From the NCBI RefSeq assembly GCF_037038585.1, contig NC_092525.1:17216867-17280866 (forward strand): 64,000 nucleotides of DNA, in the 5' to 3' direction. Position numbers and translations under genes: made by a program. Below are positions 1 through 15,675 of this stretch, one piece after another. The DNA is from Patagioenas fasciata. Its lineage: Eukaryota; Chordata; Aves; Columbiformes; Columbidae. The stretch's first letter is position 1. Every line of letters starts with the position of its first letter. The notes under the pieces are model-generated. The model saw only the letters and a list, made by a program, of their open reading frames with translations. It was not told where the DNA came from and searched no databases.

Positions 1-33
1 ACCCTCCTTAACCCCTCGCCTGTCCCGTTCCAG

Positions 34-3632
<3,599 letters not shown>

Positions 3633-4340
3633 CCTGACTGCTGCCCACAACACGTCGCGGTTCCTCCAGCGCAGGCTCCGTTTACAATCACTCGCGTGAC
3701 CTGAATTCCTTCCACATCACTTTTTATTTGTGTGGCTACTTAATTAGGATTGAGCATTTCAGTTCAGGTGTTTTTCAAATGCATGCTTTGGCATAATGTC
3801 CAGATGTACGGTGCTAAGAACACCCGTACGGTTAAAACTACAGAAGTTTGGGGTGGTGGGAAGGAGTTTTTTGTTTTTACAGAATTAAAGTTTGCAGCTC
3901 CAGCAGAGTTAAAGATGCAGGAAACAGCGCAAACTCGATACCTGTGCACATCCCAACATTACGTACAACAGTCTCTGTGCTCGGTTATACACCTTGAAGA
4001 GGTATATTTTAGTCTAGTATTACAGATTTAAATCACCTCCTGTCACTCCTTTAGTGCCCTCAGAGCAATCCGGGTGCAGACTTTGCACAGCTGCTGTGGA
4101 AATCTGACCTGGCAGGCGGCAGTTTGTCCTTCAGCAACTGCGCACACCAGCTCATGTGTTTTCTCTTTCCCATTTCATTGCTCCAGGTGCAGTTTCTTGA
4201 GTTCTGGGTTTCGTACTTAAACATGAACATGAAAAAAATCAAGCAATTTTTACAGCTTGGGATGAGTTTTCTTCCTTATTGTGCTATAGGCTCTCAGCTT
4301 CTTCCTTTTCACAGAATAAATTCTCAACTAATGTAATCAG
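3633..4340 (+). other. RPE65: Probable RPE65 3' UTR
   Basis: This stretch directly follows the RPE65 stop and carries no coding signal. The first canonical AATAAA downstream of the stop that I noticed is at 4315-4320, which would give a 3' UTR of roughly 700 bases. An ATTTA-like run occurs near 3724. The extent is inferred, not shown. Confidence 0.5.
4315..4320 (+). terminator. RPE65: Candidate polyadenylation signal AATAAA for RPE65
   Basis: A canonical AATAAA hexamer lies about 690 bases after the RPE65 stop. Other AATAAA hexamers downstream, for example near 4635, are alternatives, so the assignment is tentative. Confidence 0.4.
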
Positions 4341-4936
4341 AGGCTATGGTTCAAGATACAAACTTACTGCTAACAGACCTTAAATCCAGGATTCTTGTTT
4401 GTCTGCAATGGTTTAACATTTTTATTAATGGTATCAAAGAATGAGAAAATCATTGACATTAAAGATTTCTAGCACATGGTGCAAACTTTAAAAGGTCGAT
4501 TATTTGAAAATGGTTGCAGTCAACTCTGATGGCAGGGACACGACCTGGTACTTCTGCTGTTCTATCATCTCTCAGAACTCCGCAATTACCTAATTAAAAC
4601 CAAAATACAATATAAGCAATAGGCCTCCAAAAGAATAAATTACTAAATCCTACTAGTGATACGCTCATTTCATAATGTATTTGTTCTTACTTTTTGCAAA
4701 ACAATGAACATTTATAATGAAGGGCTGTCGGCTGGAGCATCAGGGAAAACAGATGTCGGTGTCAGGTACTGCTGGGGAAGGGGAAATGGAAAGGAAGAAA
4801 TGTCCACAGGGTCCCAAAGTCACACAGAGACCACTACATCACTTCGAAGTCACTATGGTGACAAGAGAATAACTTTTGAAACACTTGGAAGTTATTTTGC
4901 TGTAAAACTCCAGTGAAAATACATGATGTGACAATC

Positions 4937-5045
4937 CATTTCTGTTACCATGTAGCTATGCACCCAGGACTCCCAGTTGCAAATCAAAAATCATTTCTGT
5001 TACCACATGTCTATACACCCAGGACTCCAATTGCAAATCAAAAAT
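4937..5045. repeat. Tandem duplication, 55-bp unit, two copies
   Basis: Copy one spans 4937-4991 and copy two 4992-5045. Both begin CATTTCTGTTACCA and end TTGCAAATCAAAAAT, with several substitutions and one single-base length difference. The copies are directly adjacent with no spacer. Confidence 0.9.
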
Positions 5046-8000
5046 CAGCAGAACATCCAGCTCTTTCCCATCCACCTTTTTCTCAGGAGTCATCATTCTT
5101 GGTGTCCTGTGACAACAGGCACTGAAAATACAGACCTGGTTTTGGTCTTTAAAAACAAGATTATTTTCCTTATTACACTGCTACTGGAGCACACGCTGTC
5201 TTTTAAAAGCCTGTTTAAAGGAAAAAAAGTTCCCCCAGCAGCAGTGCTGGAATTACAATGCCATGTTACTTTTTCCATTTCGAACAGTTATATCTAGCTG
5301 CATGACACTCCCACATATATAACCAAATACCACCAACCTTTATAATAACTCATGTATTGTTTCTACTTTTTTTTTTCACTACATGTTTTTCAGTCTTTAA
5401 GGACTTCAGCCGCACAAATTTAAGATAAAGTAACAGTTTCTTCAAAACTAAATATGCTGAATTCTCTACTATATTTGAGAATTATTTCACAAACTTAGAG
5501 TGAAGTTTGGCTCCTCCTAGGAGGACACATTTTCCTGCAGCAGCTTTTACCAGAGGTGGGTCAGCAAGGAGCATTGTACTAATTTTATCTATTATTGCAG
5601 CTTCTTGTGCCATGGTTGGAACGTGGGCACCTCCAGCTGCGCGGGAGCCACACACCAAGGCACAAACAGCTGCTGCAGAGCGGAACATGGAAAGGCAAAA
5701 CCATCACCTTTGTTTTAGAAACGTGCAAGAGACTAAATCGCAGCTTGGGAAACAATGAACCAGAGATACAAACACCAGCATGAGCAACGATGCTGATTTT
5801 GAGCGGATTCATTGTTTACTCTGCCATAACCTAGTGATTTGGTGCTTTTACATCATAGTCACTAAACACTGATCCTTACGGCTCAAGCATTCTGTTATGT
5901 GAGACAGGATTTCAGTCTCTCCCAAAAAGAAAAGCTGAGCTTTAGGGATTTTTTTTTGCATGTTTGGGAGTTGTTCCCAGAATCTGTATTAGAACAAAAC
6001 TTGTTTCAGATCCCTGCTGATCACAGATAACACATGTACCTCAAATGACCACGGGGATTCTCACGGCTGAAATTACCACTTCATTGTAGAAAACTCTGCC
6101 ACCGTGTGACTTGTCAGGGGACAGCTCTGAAATTACAGAGAGAAGACAAAGCGAGTTTTAATCTTAACTACAAAAGCCAACGCTGCTGCTTCTCTCACAA
6201 AACTGCTGCACCCAGCTCTGGGGAGGTCACCACCGACAATCCCACCCGACACTCCCACATGCAGCATTCGCTGAGGTGTTTATTCCCTTTAGGCACCGTG
6301 CAATTCCACAGAAATACCCATGTGTTACGAAAGCAGAGGTAAGTTTGGTAATTTTTTGTGAAACCAATTGTTTCTATGCAAATTGAGACTGTAAACATGG
6401 AGAAGGGGAAGCTCATGTTCGTACTTCATCTGTGAAATGACTTCAGCACAGTTTCCCTTCGGACTTAGTTTTTAATGCCATTCCTTAAGTCAGGTAAGAA
6501 CTTTCACCACGTGTTTGCTTTTGATCTGGAGGGAGAACTGTAGGCTCTGTGATATGACCTCTGAACACTGGTACGCAACCTGTGCAAATTCTCCTTTTAC
6601 AGTAAGAATTTTAAAAAACTACATTTGTAAAGGCCAGGGTTCCTGCATTATCATCACAAACGTTACCATAAAATAGAGTAATTTTATAGGTTCTTAAGAT
6701 GAAAACAGAAACCTCAAACAACGTATTAATGTGGTAAAGGCACAGGAGCCTTTCAGCACTCTGAGGGATCCCCACGCTTGGGCAGCACTTTGTCCCCGCA
6801 CTGATATTCCCGCTTCTGAACTTGCATGAGATGTGAGATTAACCAAAGCGGTCACCATGGTTACAAATGTCAAATAATCTGACTCAGTTTAACAGGCAAT
6901 GAAAGTCAGCCAGTCAAGAAAACACAACATAAACCTGAGGTTTATTGCTAAAAATGAATGTGACTAAGATAAATGTAGGTATTTTCTTCTATGAAGTGGT
7001 TCCAATATTACCTGTAGTGGCAGAAACGCTCCCTTGCTATCAATACACAGGTAACAGTCTGTTCTGCACAGTGGTTTCCTGAGCTTTTAGTTGTTTCTTC
7101 ACCTCAACTGGATGAATAGTTCCGCCTTTTATGTTTGCACCATTTGTCATGAAGACACATCAGACCCTGCAGATTTTGCCAATTCCTGCAAGCGGTACCA
7201 CAGACACTTGTCAGGACTCTCTAAAATACCATGGACAATACAAGGTGGGCAGATTACAGCTAGGATGTTCTTTCACAAATATTATATCAAAAAGCCACAA
7301 ATTAAGTCGCAAATACCGCGCAGGGAGGAAATCTATAGCTATTCTCCGGAATAACAAGCTGAAAGCCATTAAATAAATATTGTTGGGGCAGCATCAAGTA
7401 CAGATCAAGAATCAAATAAACTGTAAACAAACGCACTACTTCAAAAAACTTTGGTCTTAAATGAACCAAGTTCTTCATGTATTTAAAGCAGAATATTTTT
7501 CACTGAGATGAATCATCTTTAACTAAAAATACTGTTGACACAACTGTTTGTGCACCACTCTGTACGTGACTCCATTATCTTACTGCGGCTTCCTGCAGAC
7601 TGAGGGGATTGAAAAACCTCGGGAGAAAAAAGCTGAGGATTTTTAATAATGTAGTAAATGCCACCACAGGAGGGCACAGCGTGTTTTGCAGAGCATTGCT
7701 CCCAGCTCATGTCTCATTCCTCCGAACAAAGGCCTTTGCCGTTTTGCCATCTGATGTTTAAGGACCAGCATATAAAATATGTTTTTCTGCTTTTATCGGT
7801 GAATCACAATTAATTGCAACAACTGTCACCTGCTCTTTCAGGGGTATCTGTGAATGTGTGAGTCACCACTTACGTCTTTGCATTCAAAATCAAACACGAA
7901 ACGAATTTGATGGAGGCCTAGACAAGAAGCTTCTTGGCAATATATGCAAAACAATGTCACATGGCGCTATTTTAAATACAGATTTAGGCATTTCACTCAA

Positions 8001-8121
8001 CATTGAGGCACATTTTCTGTGGGGGCTGAAATATTTAAGTGCTGATCCTTGCAAAATTCACTCTGCGGAGAAACTACTCGAGAAAATAGCAGCAAGGAAA
8101 CGCGTTTAAGCTTCAAAATGG

Positions 8122-8245
8122 TTTTGTTTGTTTGTTTTTGTTGGGGGTTTTGTTTTTTTTTTTGGGGGGGGGATTGTTTATTTGTTTGCTTTGGTTTGGT
8201 TTTTTACTCTCTGGAATTTTTATCCCCCCTCCTTTTTTTTTTTTT
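8122..8245. repeat. T/G-rich low-complexity tract
   Basis: The tract is made of TTTG-type repeats broken by a G run near 8164-8172, and it ends in T runs near 8232-8245. It has no coding content. The G run beside T runs makes it prone to length error in assembly. Confidence 0.85.
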
Positions 8246-8490
8246 CCTGTGGACTTTTTAATTAGCACTGTTCCTATGTTAAAAGGTTCCTAAAAGTGCC
8301 TGTGACTCTCACATCATCTCACAAGCAGCAACACTTTGAAAACACCACAAAACCAGTTTATTGTCTTTTAATAACAGCCTCGCTGTTCTTACATTTTCTT
8401 CAAACACACGTCGATACACGGACAGGATATGTCCCTCTAAAACAGCTGAAGTTTTTGCAGACTGTCTGTATTTTATTACTTACTAAATGT

Positions 8491-8555
8491 CATAGAATCA
8501 TAGGATTGTTTGGGTTGGAAGGGACCTTCAAAGTTCATCTATTCCAACCATGTCC
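8491..8555 (-). mobile_element. CR1 LINE 3'-end fragment, reverse orientation
   Basis: The sequence begins with the reverse complement of the CR1 tail octamers (CATAGAATCATAGGATT), followed by the GGGTTGGAAGGGACCTTCAA block found just inside avian CR1 3' ends. Only about 65 bases remain. Confidence 0.88.
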
Positions 8556-11500
8556 TTTCCGGCCTGATTCTGCAGTTCGGGTGCTGACTGTTTTACCACC
8601 ACATTTAGCACCAACTTGTATTTTATTTTAAACACATGATCTATAAGGTCATGCCATTCCTTTCAATAATAGTCGTAAGCCATTTGAAGCACTAACGGCT
8701 CAGTTGAAGTGCCTAAATGCTTTCTAATTAAGTTTATCATTAGAATATTAAAACTGATATGATTTTGTCCCCCCTTCCATGCCTCATCCTGTCCCTGGGC
8801 TGCTTTACTCAGTTCACTATTGTTAGTCATGCCATAACCTTCTAGAAATTACTGCTTGTTGCCTTTCAGCGACTTCATTAAAATGCATTCCTGCCAGAAA
8901 GCTCTTTACCATACATATTAATAAGGCTTCGTAGTGATAATTAAGCAATGACTAATACGTTGGTGAATGTAAGTATCCAGCATAGTCAGGAGAAAGAATT
9001 TGTAGGTAAGTTGTGTGTGTTATTTAAAAGTCTTGACAATGATAATTAAGATTTGCTGAGCTATACTAATTTAAAATAATACCTTTTTTTCCCTTTTAGA
9101 CTTAAGGCAGATAAAACTGTCTTTAATTCTCTGCTGCTTTGTACCAAGAACCTCAGTGCAGGTGGAGCTGTGGGTGCAAGGGATGGGAATTTGTTACTGG
9201 TAACAAACTATTAAAGAAAACCCCCAGTTTGATCCCTTATGAAGTTTGCAGCCTGTTTGGGGCATTCATGGTGGTGGCTGCTGCTGATTTCAGCTCGTGT
9301 TTTCTCTCCTTCCATGGTGTGACCAGGACTGTCTTCTCCCAACGGTCTGAGAGACTTGTAAAGAGCTGAAGATGAGAGACAGAAGACGCTTTGCAGCTTT
9401 ACATAGATCTTTTGCATTTCCTGTGGGATTTTATGTGAATTTTTATGCTGTCTGTGGTACAGGTGACAACGGGGAAGGAAAGAGTGGTGACAGAAACTGA
9501 TGTAAAGCAGGAGAATACATTTGAGGAGGTCTGAACTTCCAACAGGTGGTGATGACAGTGAACAGGCTGGTGCTCGGCTTGCTGAAGGAGCAATTGCTGG
9601 TGCAAATGCTTTAATGTGTATTTAAAGTGAGATTTGGGCTTCCTGTTTGTTTGTTCATGTTTTAAGTGGACCCGTATATCGTTTCCCTGGAGTCATAAGA
9701 TTTTTTTTTAGTACTCTGCTCTAGGAATGTATCAGAGGGATTACTGTTCAATTATACTTTCCACGCTTCTTATTTAATTTTCCATAACAAAGTGTTAGAC
9801 TTTCATAAGAGACATTATCTCTAAACTGCTGGTGTTGCATAGCAGTTTCGTTTTATGTGATCTTAGTTTGCAGAAGTTTTTTTAAATACCTTTGGCAGTT
9901 AGTGTATTGGCTTGTACTATCTTACAGGTTTTCTGATAGGTAGAATCTGTGCTCACAATCAGAACATGCTGCAAGTAGTACAGGCTGCTTTTACTCTGGC
10001 TTAAGAGGGGATTAAACATTCTCATGAAAGCTGAACACTGCTTGCTCAGAATAAGGAAAAAGAAACACTCTTCATTGCATTTCAGCCTTCACAAGTATCC
10101 GAGTGAATGTTTATCATGAAGAGAAGGCATCAGTCATCCTTTTTTTGTACCGGGAGGCAGCCTGGTATAAATAACAAATCCTGTAATTAGGAGCCAATAG
10201 ATGCTAATTGACTTATGTTAGTCCGCAGGCTGAAATCCAGCCTTTTCTCTTGTCGTGGCACGGAGCATCCTTTGTTTAATGAACACTGAGGGGAAATGCA
10301 GTGAGGTAAGGAAAAAATAGCACTTCTGAATGGACGCGGCCTTGTGCAAGTGTTTGAAGTTGTTATTTTATGTGCTTATTTTAGCGACTTTTGAGCGGAG
10401 CATTTAGGATATATAGAGTAGCATTTAGGAAAAATGTTAATGTGGCTGCTGTGCCATTTAGGGAACGCCGGAGCCTTGGGTGAAGTTTTTACTCAACTTA
10501 ATTTAGAAACTTGCTGGAGTGCACCGGATGCTGGGGAAACCAGAACACACTTTTTGGATTGTCAGACCAAAGGCAGGAAGGTTCCCACAGAGCCCTCCTC
10601 CTTATGTAGCTTCTGTTTCTTATTTCCATTTTGTTTTTTAATACCCAAGAGCTTTTAGTGGTGTCCTGACAATTGCGGCCTGGAAATTTGTCTAAATTGA
10701 AGCAGGTTTTGGTTGTTTCCTTAAAAGTGCTAACAGACTCAGACAGTCCCCCAGCATTTTTCAGGGCTTACATCATTCTAAAATAGATCAAATTGATTCA
10801 AAACAAATTTTTGCCTCAGACTCTTCTAGAAATTTTAGGAGACCAAACTGCTGGGAGAGATGAGAAGGGATGAGGGAGGGATATGACAGTGACAGGCTGA
10901 TCCGTGGCAGTTGGGTTTGGCATTTGTCTCTTGCCACAAAGAGCTTACAAAATGGTGAATAATTACATAATAATTACAATTGTGGAAACAGAGCTCATTT
11001 GGATAAGACAAGGAGTGTGTCCACTTGCTTACGTTAACGAAAAATGTGAGTTTCTGATTTGTCTTACTCCTGCAAAAAAAGCACAGAACAAAAAGAGACA
11101 GATTATGCTTAAGGCATAATCCGATGTGCGTAGAATTCCTCATTGCAGGACCAGAGTCCTGAATTGCACTGACACGAGCTGAAGAGAACAGAATTCGATT
11201 CTGAGAATCCAGGTCACTGGTGGCGATAACGAGTCAGAAGAAAAAAATTAAATAAATTTACTTTTGTGTGTTGAAATGGCAAAGCTGGGAAATCACCTGT
11301 TGGTTTTACCTGTGCCCTTTCTTGAAATCACTGAATGGCTTCTGAGAAGCTGTTTTACAGTTTTGATATGCAACAGCTATGTGAAGATCTGATGCTTTCT
11401 CCATTTTAAAGGCCTAATCGAGTCTTCTGAAATCATCTGAAAGCTTTTTACTGGTTAGAGAGATGGAGATTCAGCTGCACATCGTTACGTTACTTGCTGG

Positions 11501-14500
11501 TATTTTATTCTAGGAAAGTGCTGATTGATTTTCTTTTTTCTCCTGTGCAGACGTTTGGCGATGAGTGGTGACACCAAAGCCTCAGCCTGTGTTCAGCTGT
11601 TCAGAGTCCCTTGAACATGGTTTTGTAAGGCCATTTCTAGCTACTAATCGGTGACTGGATGTGGTCAGGGTAGTTAGATAAACATACAGAGGAAGGGGAT
11701 GAATCACTAAGTAAATATAATATCGATGCTGTAGGAACTGCTGTTACGTACAGCACATTTGTGGCAGATGTGACGTATTTGTTTTCTGTTGTAAGGAAAA
11801 TGTTACTTGAAAGCCGAATCAAGTCTAAATGTCTAGTTCCCAATCTGCAGACCCACACCTTCCTGGTGCAGATGTCGTCTCTGTTTAGACTCTTAACCAG
11901 CTGTCAGCTTTTAACATACCCCTCTTCTTTTTACATATTCCCTTAGAATTCAATCCCCTCATCTGAGGTCACACCAGAGAAGTTTCCATTGCTGTAAATG
12001 TCAATGTAGCTGGCGTCATTGAAAGTCCCCAAAGTAGATGGTCTGTGTTAATGTAAAAAGACATTTATGCCAGTGAAACAGCATTATAGTTATTAGTGGG
12101 GCATGTTGGCAGTTTCTGTTGGCAATTTATGCAACCATGCAACACAGGAAAGGATTAAAATACCATTTGCTGTGATTCGCATGCCACACAAAGGACAGAG
12201 CGCTATAGTACCGAAATCACAAAGAAAAGCTCTGCAAGTAGTTTTCTGTCTTCTCTTTTGCACTTTTGCAGGATGTTGGTGGATACACGAAATCTTCTTG
12301 AAGAGCTTTACGCTGCTCGGGGCTGCTGTGGCTGGGACACCCCAATATTCAGCAGCCCCAGGTCCCTCTGTTGGCAGATGGAGCTGCCAGGAAACGGGAA
12401 CCGAGGCAGAACGGTCGATGGCAACATTTGTGTACAGACAGGTAAAGGTTTTATTTGTTCCTGTTTACACTGTCGAGGATTTAACCATTAAAAAGGCCTA
12501 ATTGCAAGACAAATTAGATGTTTGATCACCCTGTTGTAAGATGAGAAGCATGCGCATATATATATATATATACACAATGTATACACAATGCTAATTCGAT
12601 TTCTCCAATCCCCCAGTGTTTGTTATTTGTAATGAAAAATCTTTGTTCAGAAGAAAGATAGATCAAAAAAATTTTTCCCTTTATTTTGTCTTCCCCTCAT
12701 GTGTGTTCATGCACATATGTGCACCTAATTCACAATTTCCAGATCCCAAATGCTCAGTCCTGCTCTGCCACGGCAGGGTCCTCGGTCTGCAGCAAACCTG
12801 GGTAGTTCTCAGGTCATGGAAGACATTTTCTGAAGACAAAAAACTCACGTCTGAGCTTTGAACCCTGCAAATTTGTCCATGATTTGTAGAATATCTCTGT
12901 CTTGAGTTCTGGTGCAAAGTTTCAGCAAGGAACTGAATATTAAGCAACAATACATAGAAGATTACATAAGATATTGCCAGACAATTGTGGTGATACCATA
13001 AAATCCCTCTCCACTTACTGCTTTCCTGATCCACTTGGCAGGAAACATTTTCTTGACTTCTACTTACTATTATCATAAAAACCACAGGGGTTTCTTCTTG
13101 CTGCTACTTGTTTTGTCAAAGATCCAGTAACTGGTAACTCATGAATTAACATTTTGCAGAAGAACAGAGAGCACAAGCGAGGATGAGAAGTTGTGTTCTG
13201 ACAAGTTGCTTTAGCATTTCAATCTATGGCAAGCGCCAGGGCTAGAAACCCACCATCTCTAAGAAATAAAGGCTTACACATCTAATAGCTGACATTTCTC
13301 CTGCCGATACCCACCTATTTGAATATTCACAACTGAAATGGAAACATGATGAAAAATTAATAGTCATCACAGACCCTTTGATGCGACGCTTACGTTTTTG
13401 TAGATCTTTGCAGCAGATTCTGTTGTTGTCTTCAGACTGGAATTGTTTTATACTTGCTTTGAGTGCACTCCCTGGCAATATTATATCATGGTACACTGCT
13501 TTGTTATAGGTTTAGTTATCAGTTGACATGTTTAGCTTGGTTTGGTGCACTACAAATTATGTATATGGTTTATGACATTGATTGTGAAATATAGTGAAAA
13601 AGTAACCACGTCGGGGAAAGTAATTTTTAAAAAATCAGGGTCAAAACACCCTGTAAAATCTTAAGGTACATTTTAAAAAATTGATGGAAGGGTTTTGAAT
13701 TCTCCAGCCTCCTGTGGGTTACCCCTGCCACACCGGGTAGTGAATTACTTGGATCATCTTCTCACTCATATCCTTGACTTAATTGAGCTGTAGTGTGAGA
13801 AACATTTATTGAACCCCCGCAGGCAGCCCAAAAAAAATAATAAAGCCTTCTTGAAACCTCCAAGTCATTCCATAGGCCTTTTGATTCAAAATCTTTTTGA
13901 ACTAGGGTCACCTGTGGTTCCTTTGCAGCTCTCAGCCTCGCTGGTGCATAAAGGAGTTCTTCAGATTTCGCCCATTTTGTCTGACAAGATCCTTTTTTCA
14001 GCACTCATCCTTCATGGCCACAATTTAACCATTTAAGGTGACAAAAAACACCTAGCAGTGGGCTCTCAGTTCTAACAGAGTCAGTTTTAGCTGATGGCTC
14101 TAGTAATAAAAAAGAGAACACAGGCTTTCAAATCAGAAGGAACCTGGTACTTTTAAGAAACTATTCTGGATAACTGAATGAGCAGTGCTAAAGAAATTGA
14201 AGGAAATTTAAATTTTGCTCTTGCCAGATTATTTTAATCCAACATTTATGGCAACACTGTAAAGTCAGGACTGTCAGAGGAAGAGCTCTGAGACTGAGAC
14301 TCGCTGCAGAGAACTTTGCAATGTTCATGGAGAGGATATTATAGAAAGCCAAGAAACCATGCGCGGTTAGCAGAGCGAATTTCTCCACAAAAACCCCAAA
14401 GAGATTTCCAGTTGCAGTGTTTTTAGCTTTGAAAATAGAACCCAACTTTTTCATTTTTAGGTCTCTGACCATTATCCTCTGGTCTCAGCAGAACAGCAGC

Positions 14501-15588
14501 AGCGTATTTAACAGTTTCATTAATGCCAGAACAACAATCAGCTGCCGCAGGAGCGGCTATCGCATCACGGATTGTTATACCAGAACTGCAGCAGAATTCT
14601 CGTTCTTCAGAACTCAGGAGCAACGTTCGAAAAGGTAAAAAAAAGAATAGTGAAAAATATTATGTAATCTGAATCTAAAACACCTTCACCCTTCACAGCA
14701 AAGACTGAGGCAAAACTGCAAGCTGCTGGCTGGGCTGAGTAATTAATCCTCAGAGGATGGCTTACTCAGTTAGTTTGCTTTGTTTGTCTCTACGTAGATT
14801 TGAGTTATAACAGTATGTGCAATGAGGAATTTTCATTTGTTTCCTTAGTACAACGTGATCGCAAGTTATCTGCTGTGAATTCTTTCAGTGCAATATTCAG
14901 GACTGTGTATTTCATATTTATAACTGGCCAAATAATCCAGATGCCACCTTCTGTTTTTTTCATGATTACTCACTAATTGTATTTATCACATTTTTATATA
15001 TAAATGTAATATCCAAATATTCTCAGAGTTATCATACTACATTTAGAAACAGGCACTTTACAATAACGACACTAGAGTTAAAAAAAACTTGCAAAATCTT
15101 GCAATATTTGCTGATTTATGAATGACAGAGATTACTTGCTATGTGTCGATCACACAGGTGGGAAAAGCAGATCACCTTCCTCTGGATCTTGAAAACAGAA
15201 ACTGGAGCTGGCTGAAGGGCACACTGGAAGAAAATGGGTTTCCCTTTCAGAGAAACTTATTTGAGGAAACAAAGAGATGTGAAGCTTTGTGTGTACTTAG
15301 AGACTCTTTTAATCTTTATTATGAGCATCCAAGACCTTACAGTTTTCTCAAGCATCAGGAGGATACAGCGATGTCATTTTATAACAAGACCTGTATAGTT
15401 GGAATTCACACGCATGTTTTCACAGGGTCCCTTGGTACCTGGTTAATCAGCTGGATCCTGAGTGACTCTGCTAAGATTTGAGTTGGTTTCTGAAGCAGAA
15501 CATGGCATCCCACCATTTTGTCTCTGTTAGGTCTCTTTTTTACAAAGACACTTTAATCTGAAATCTAATTATTGGCCAGCCTGTGAAG
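8556..15588. other. Intergenic, no gene seen
   Basis: I see no gene, RNA gene or recent transposon in this 7-kb block. It is AT-rich with scattered short ORFs. A short TA microsatellite is at 12555-12590. A stretch near 10141-10260 with paired homeodomain-type cores is treated as a finding. The ORF at 15122-15481 (119 codons) has no recognisable domain. Confidence 0.55.
12555..12590. repeat. (TA)n microsatellite with imperfect ATACACA copies
   Basis: A run of about nine TA units is followed by two near-identical TATACACAATG segments. Confidence 0.85.
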
Positions 15589-15675
15589 AATCATAAAATC
15601 ATAGAGCTGGAAGGGACCATGAGGACCATCAAGTCCAACTCCTGTCCCTGCACAGGACAACCCCAAAATTCAAGA
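15589..15675 (-). mobile_element. CR1 LINE 3'-end fragment, reverse orientation
   Basis: It starts AATCATAAAATCATAGAG, then GCTGGAAGGGACCATGAGGA, then a TCCAACTCCTGTCCC block, all typical of the reverse complement of a CR1 3' end. The right end is uncertain; the G-rich sequence to about 15740 may belong to it. Confidence 0.82.

Larger units (their letters stand above)
4341..8490. other. Intergenic, no gene seen
   Basis: This is AT-rich single-copy-looking DNA after the RPE65 3' end. Short ORFs on both strands show no recognisable family and no splice-linked continuation. It contains the 55-bp tandem duplication and, at its right end, the T/G-rich low-complexity tract, both listed separately. 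Confidence 0.6.

Noticed and set aside
7660-7680. CTCF-like motif
   Set aside because: CCACAGGAGGGC resembles the CTCF core but differs at two central positions, so it is not reported as a site.
12103-12501. 132-codon plus-strand ORF
   Set aside because: No recognisable domain. Overlaps a second open frame, has no promoter or splice context, and nothing suggests a gene between RPE65 and WLS.
15122-15481. 119-codon plus-strand ORF in the intergenic region
   Set aside because: No domain and no linked exons. An ORF of this length is expected by chance in a window this size.
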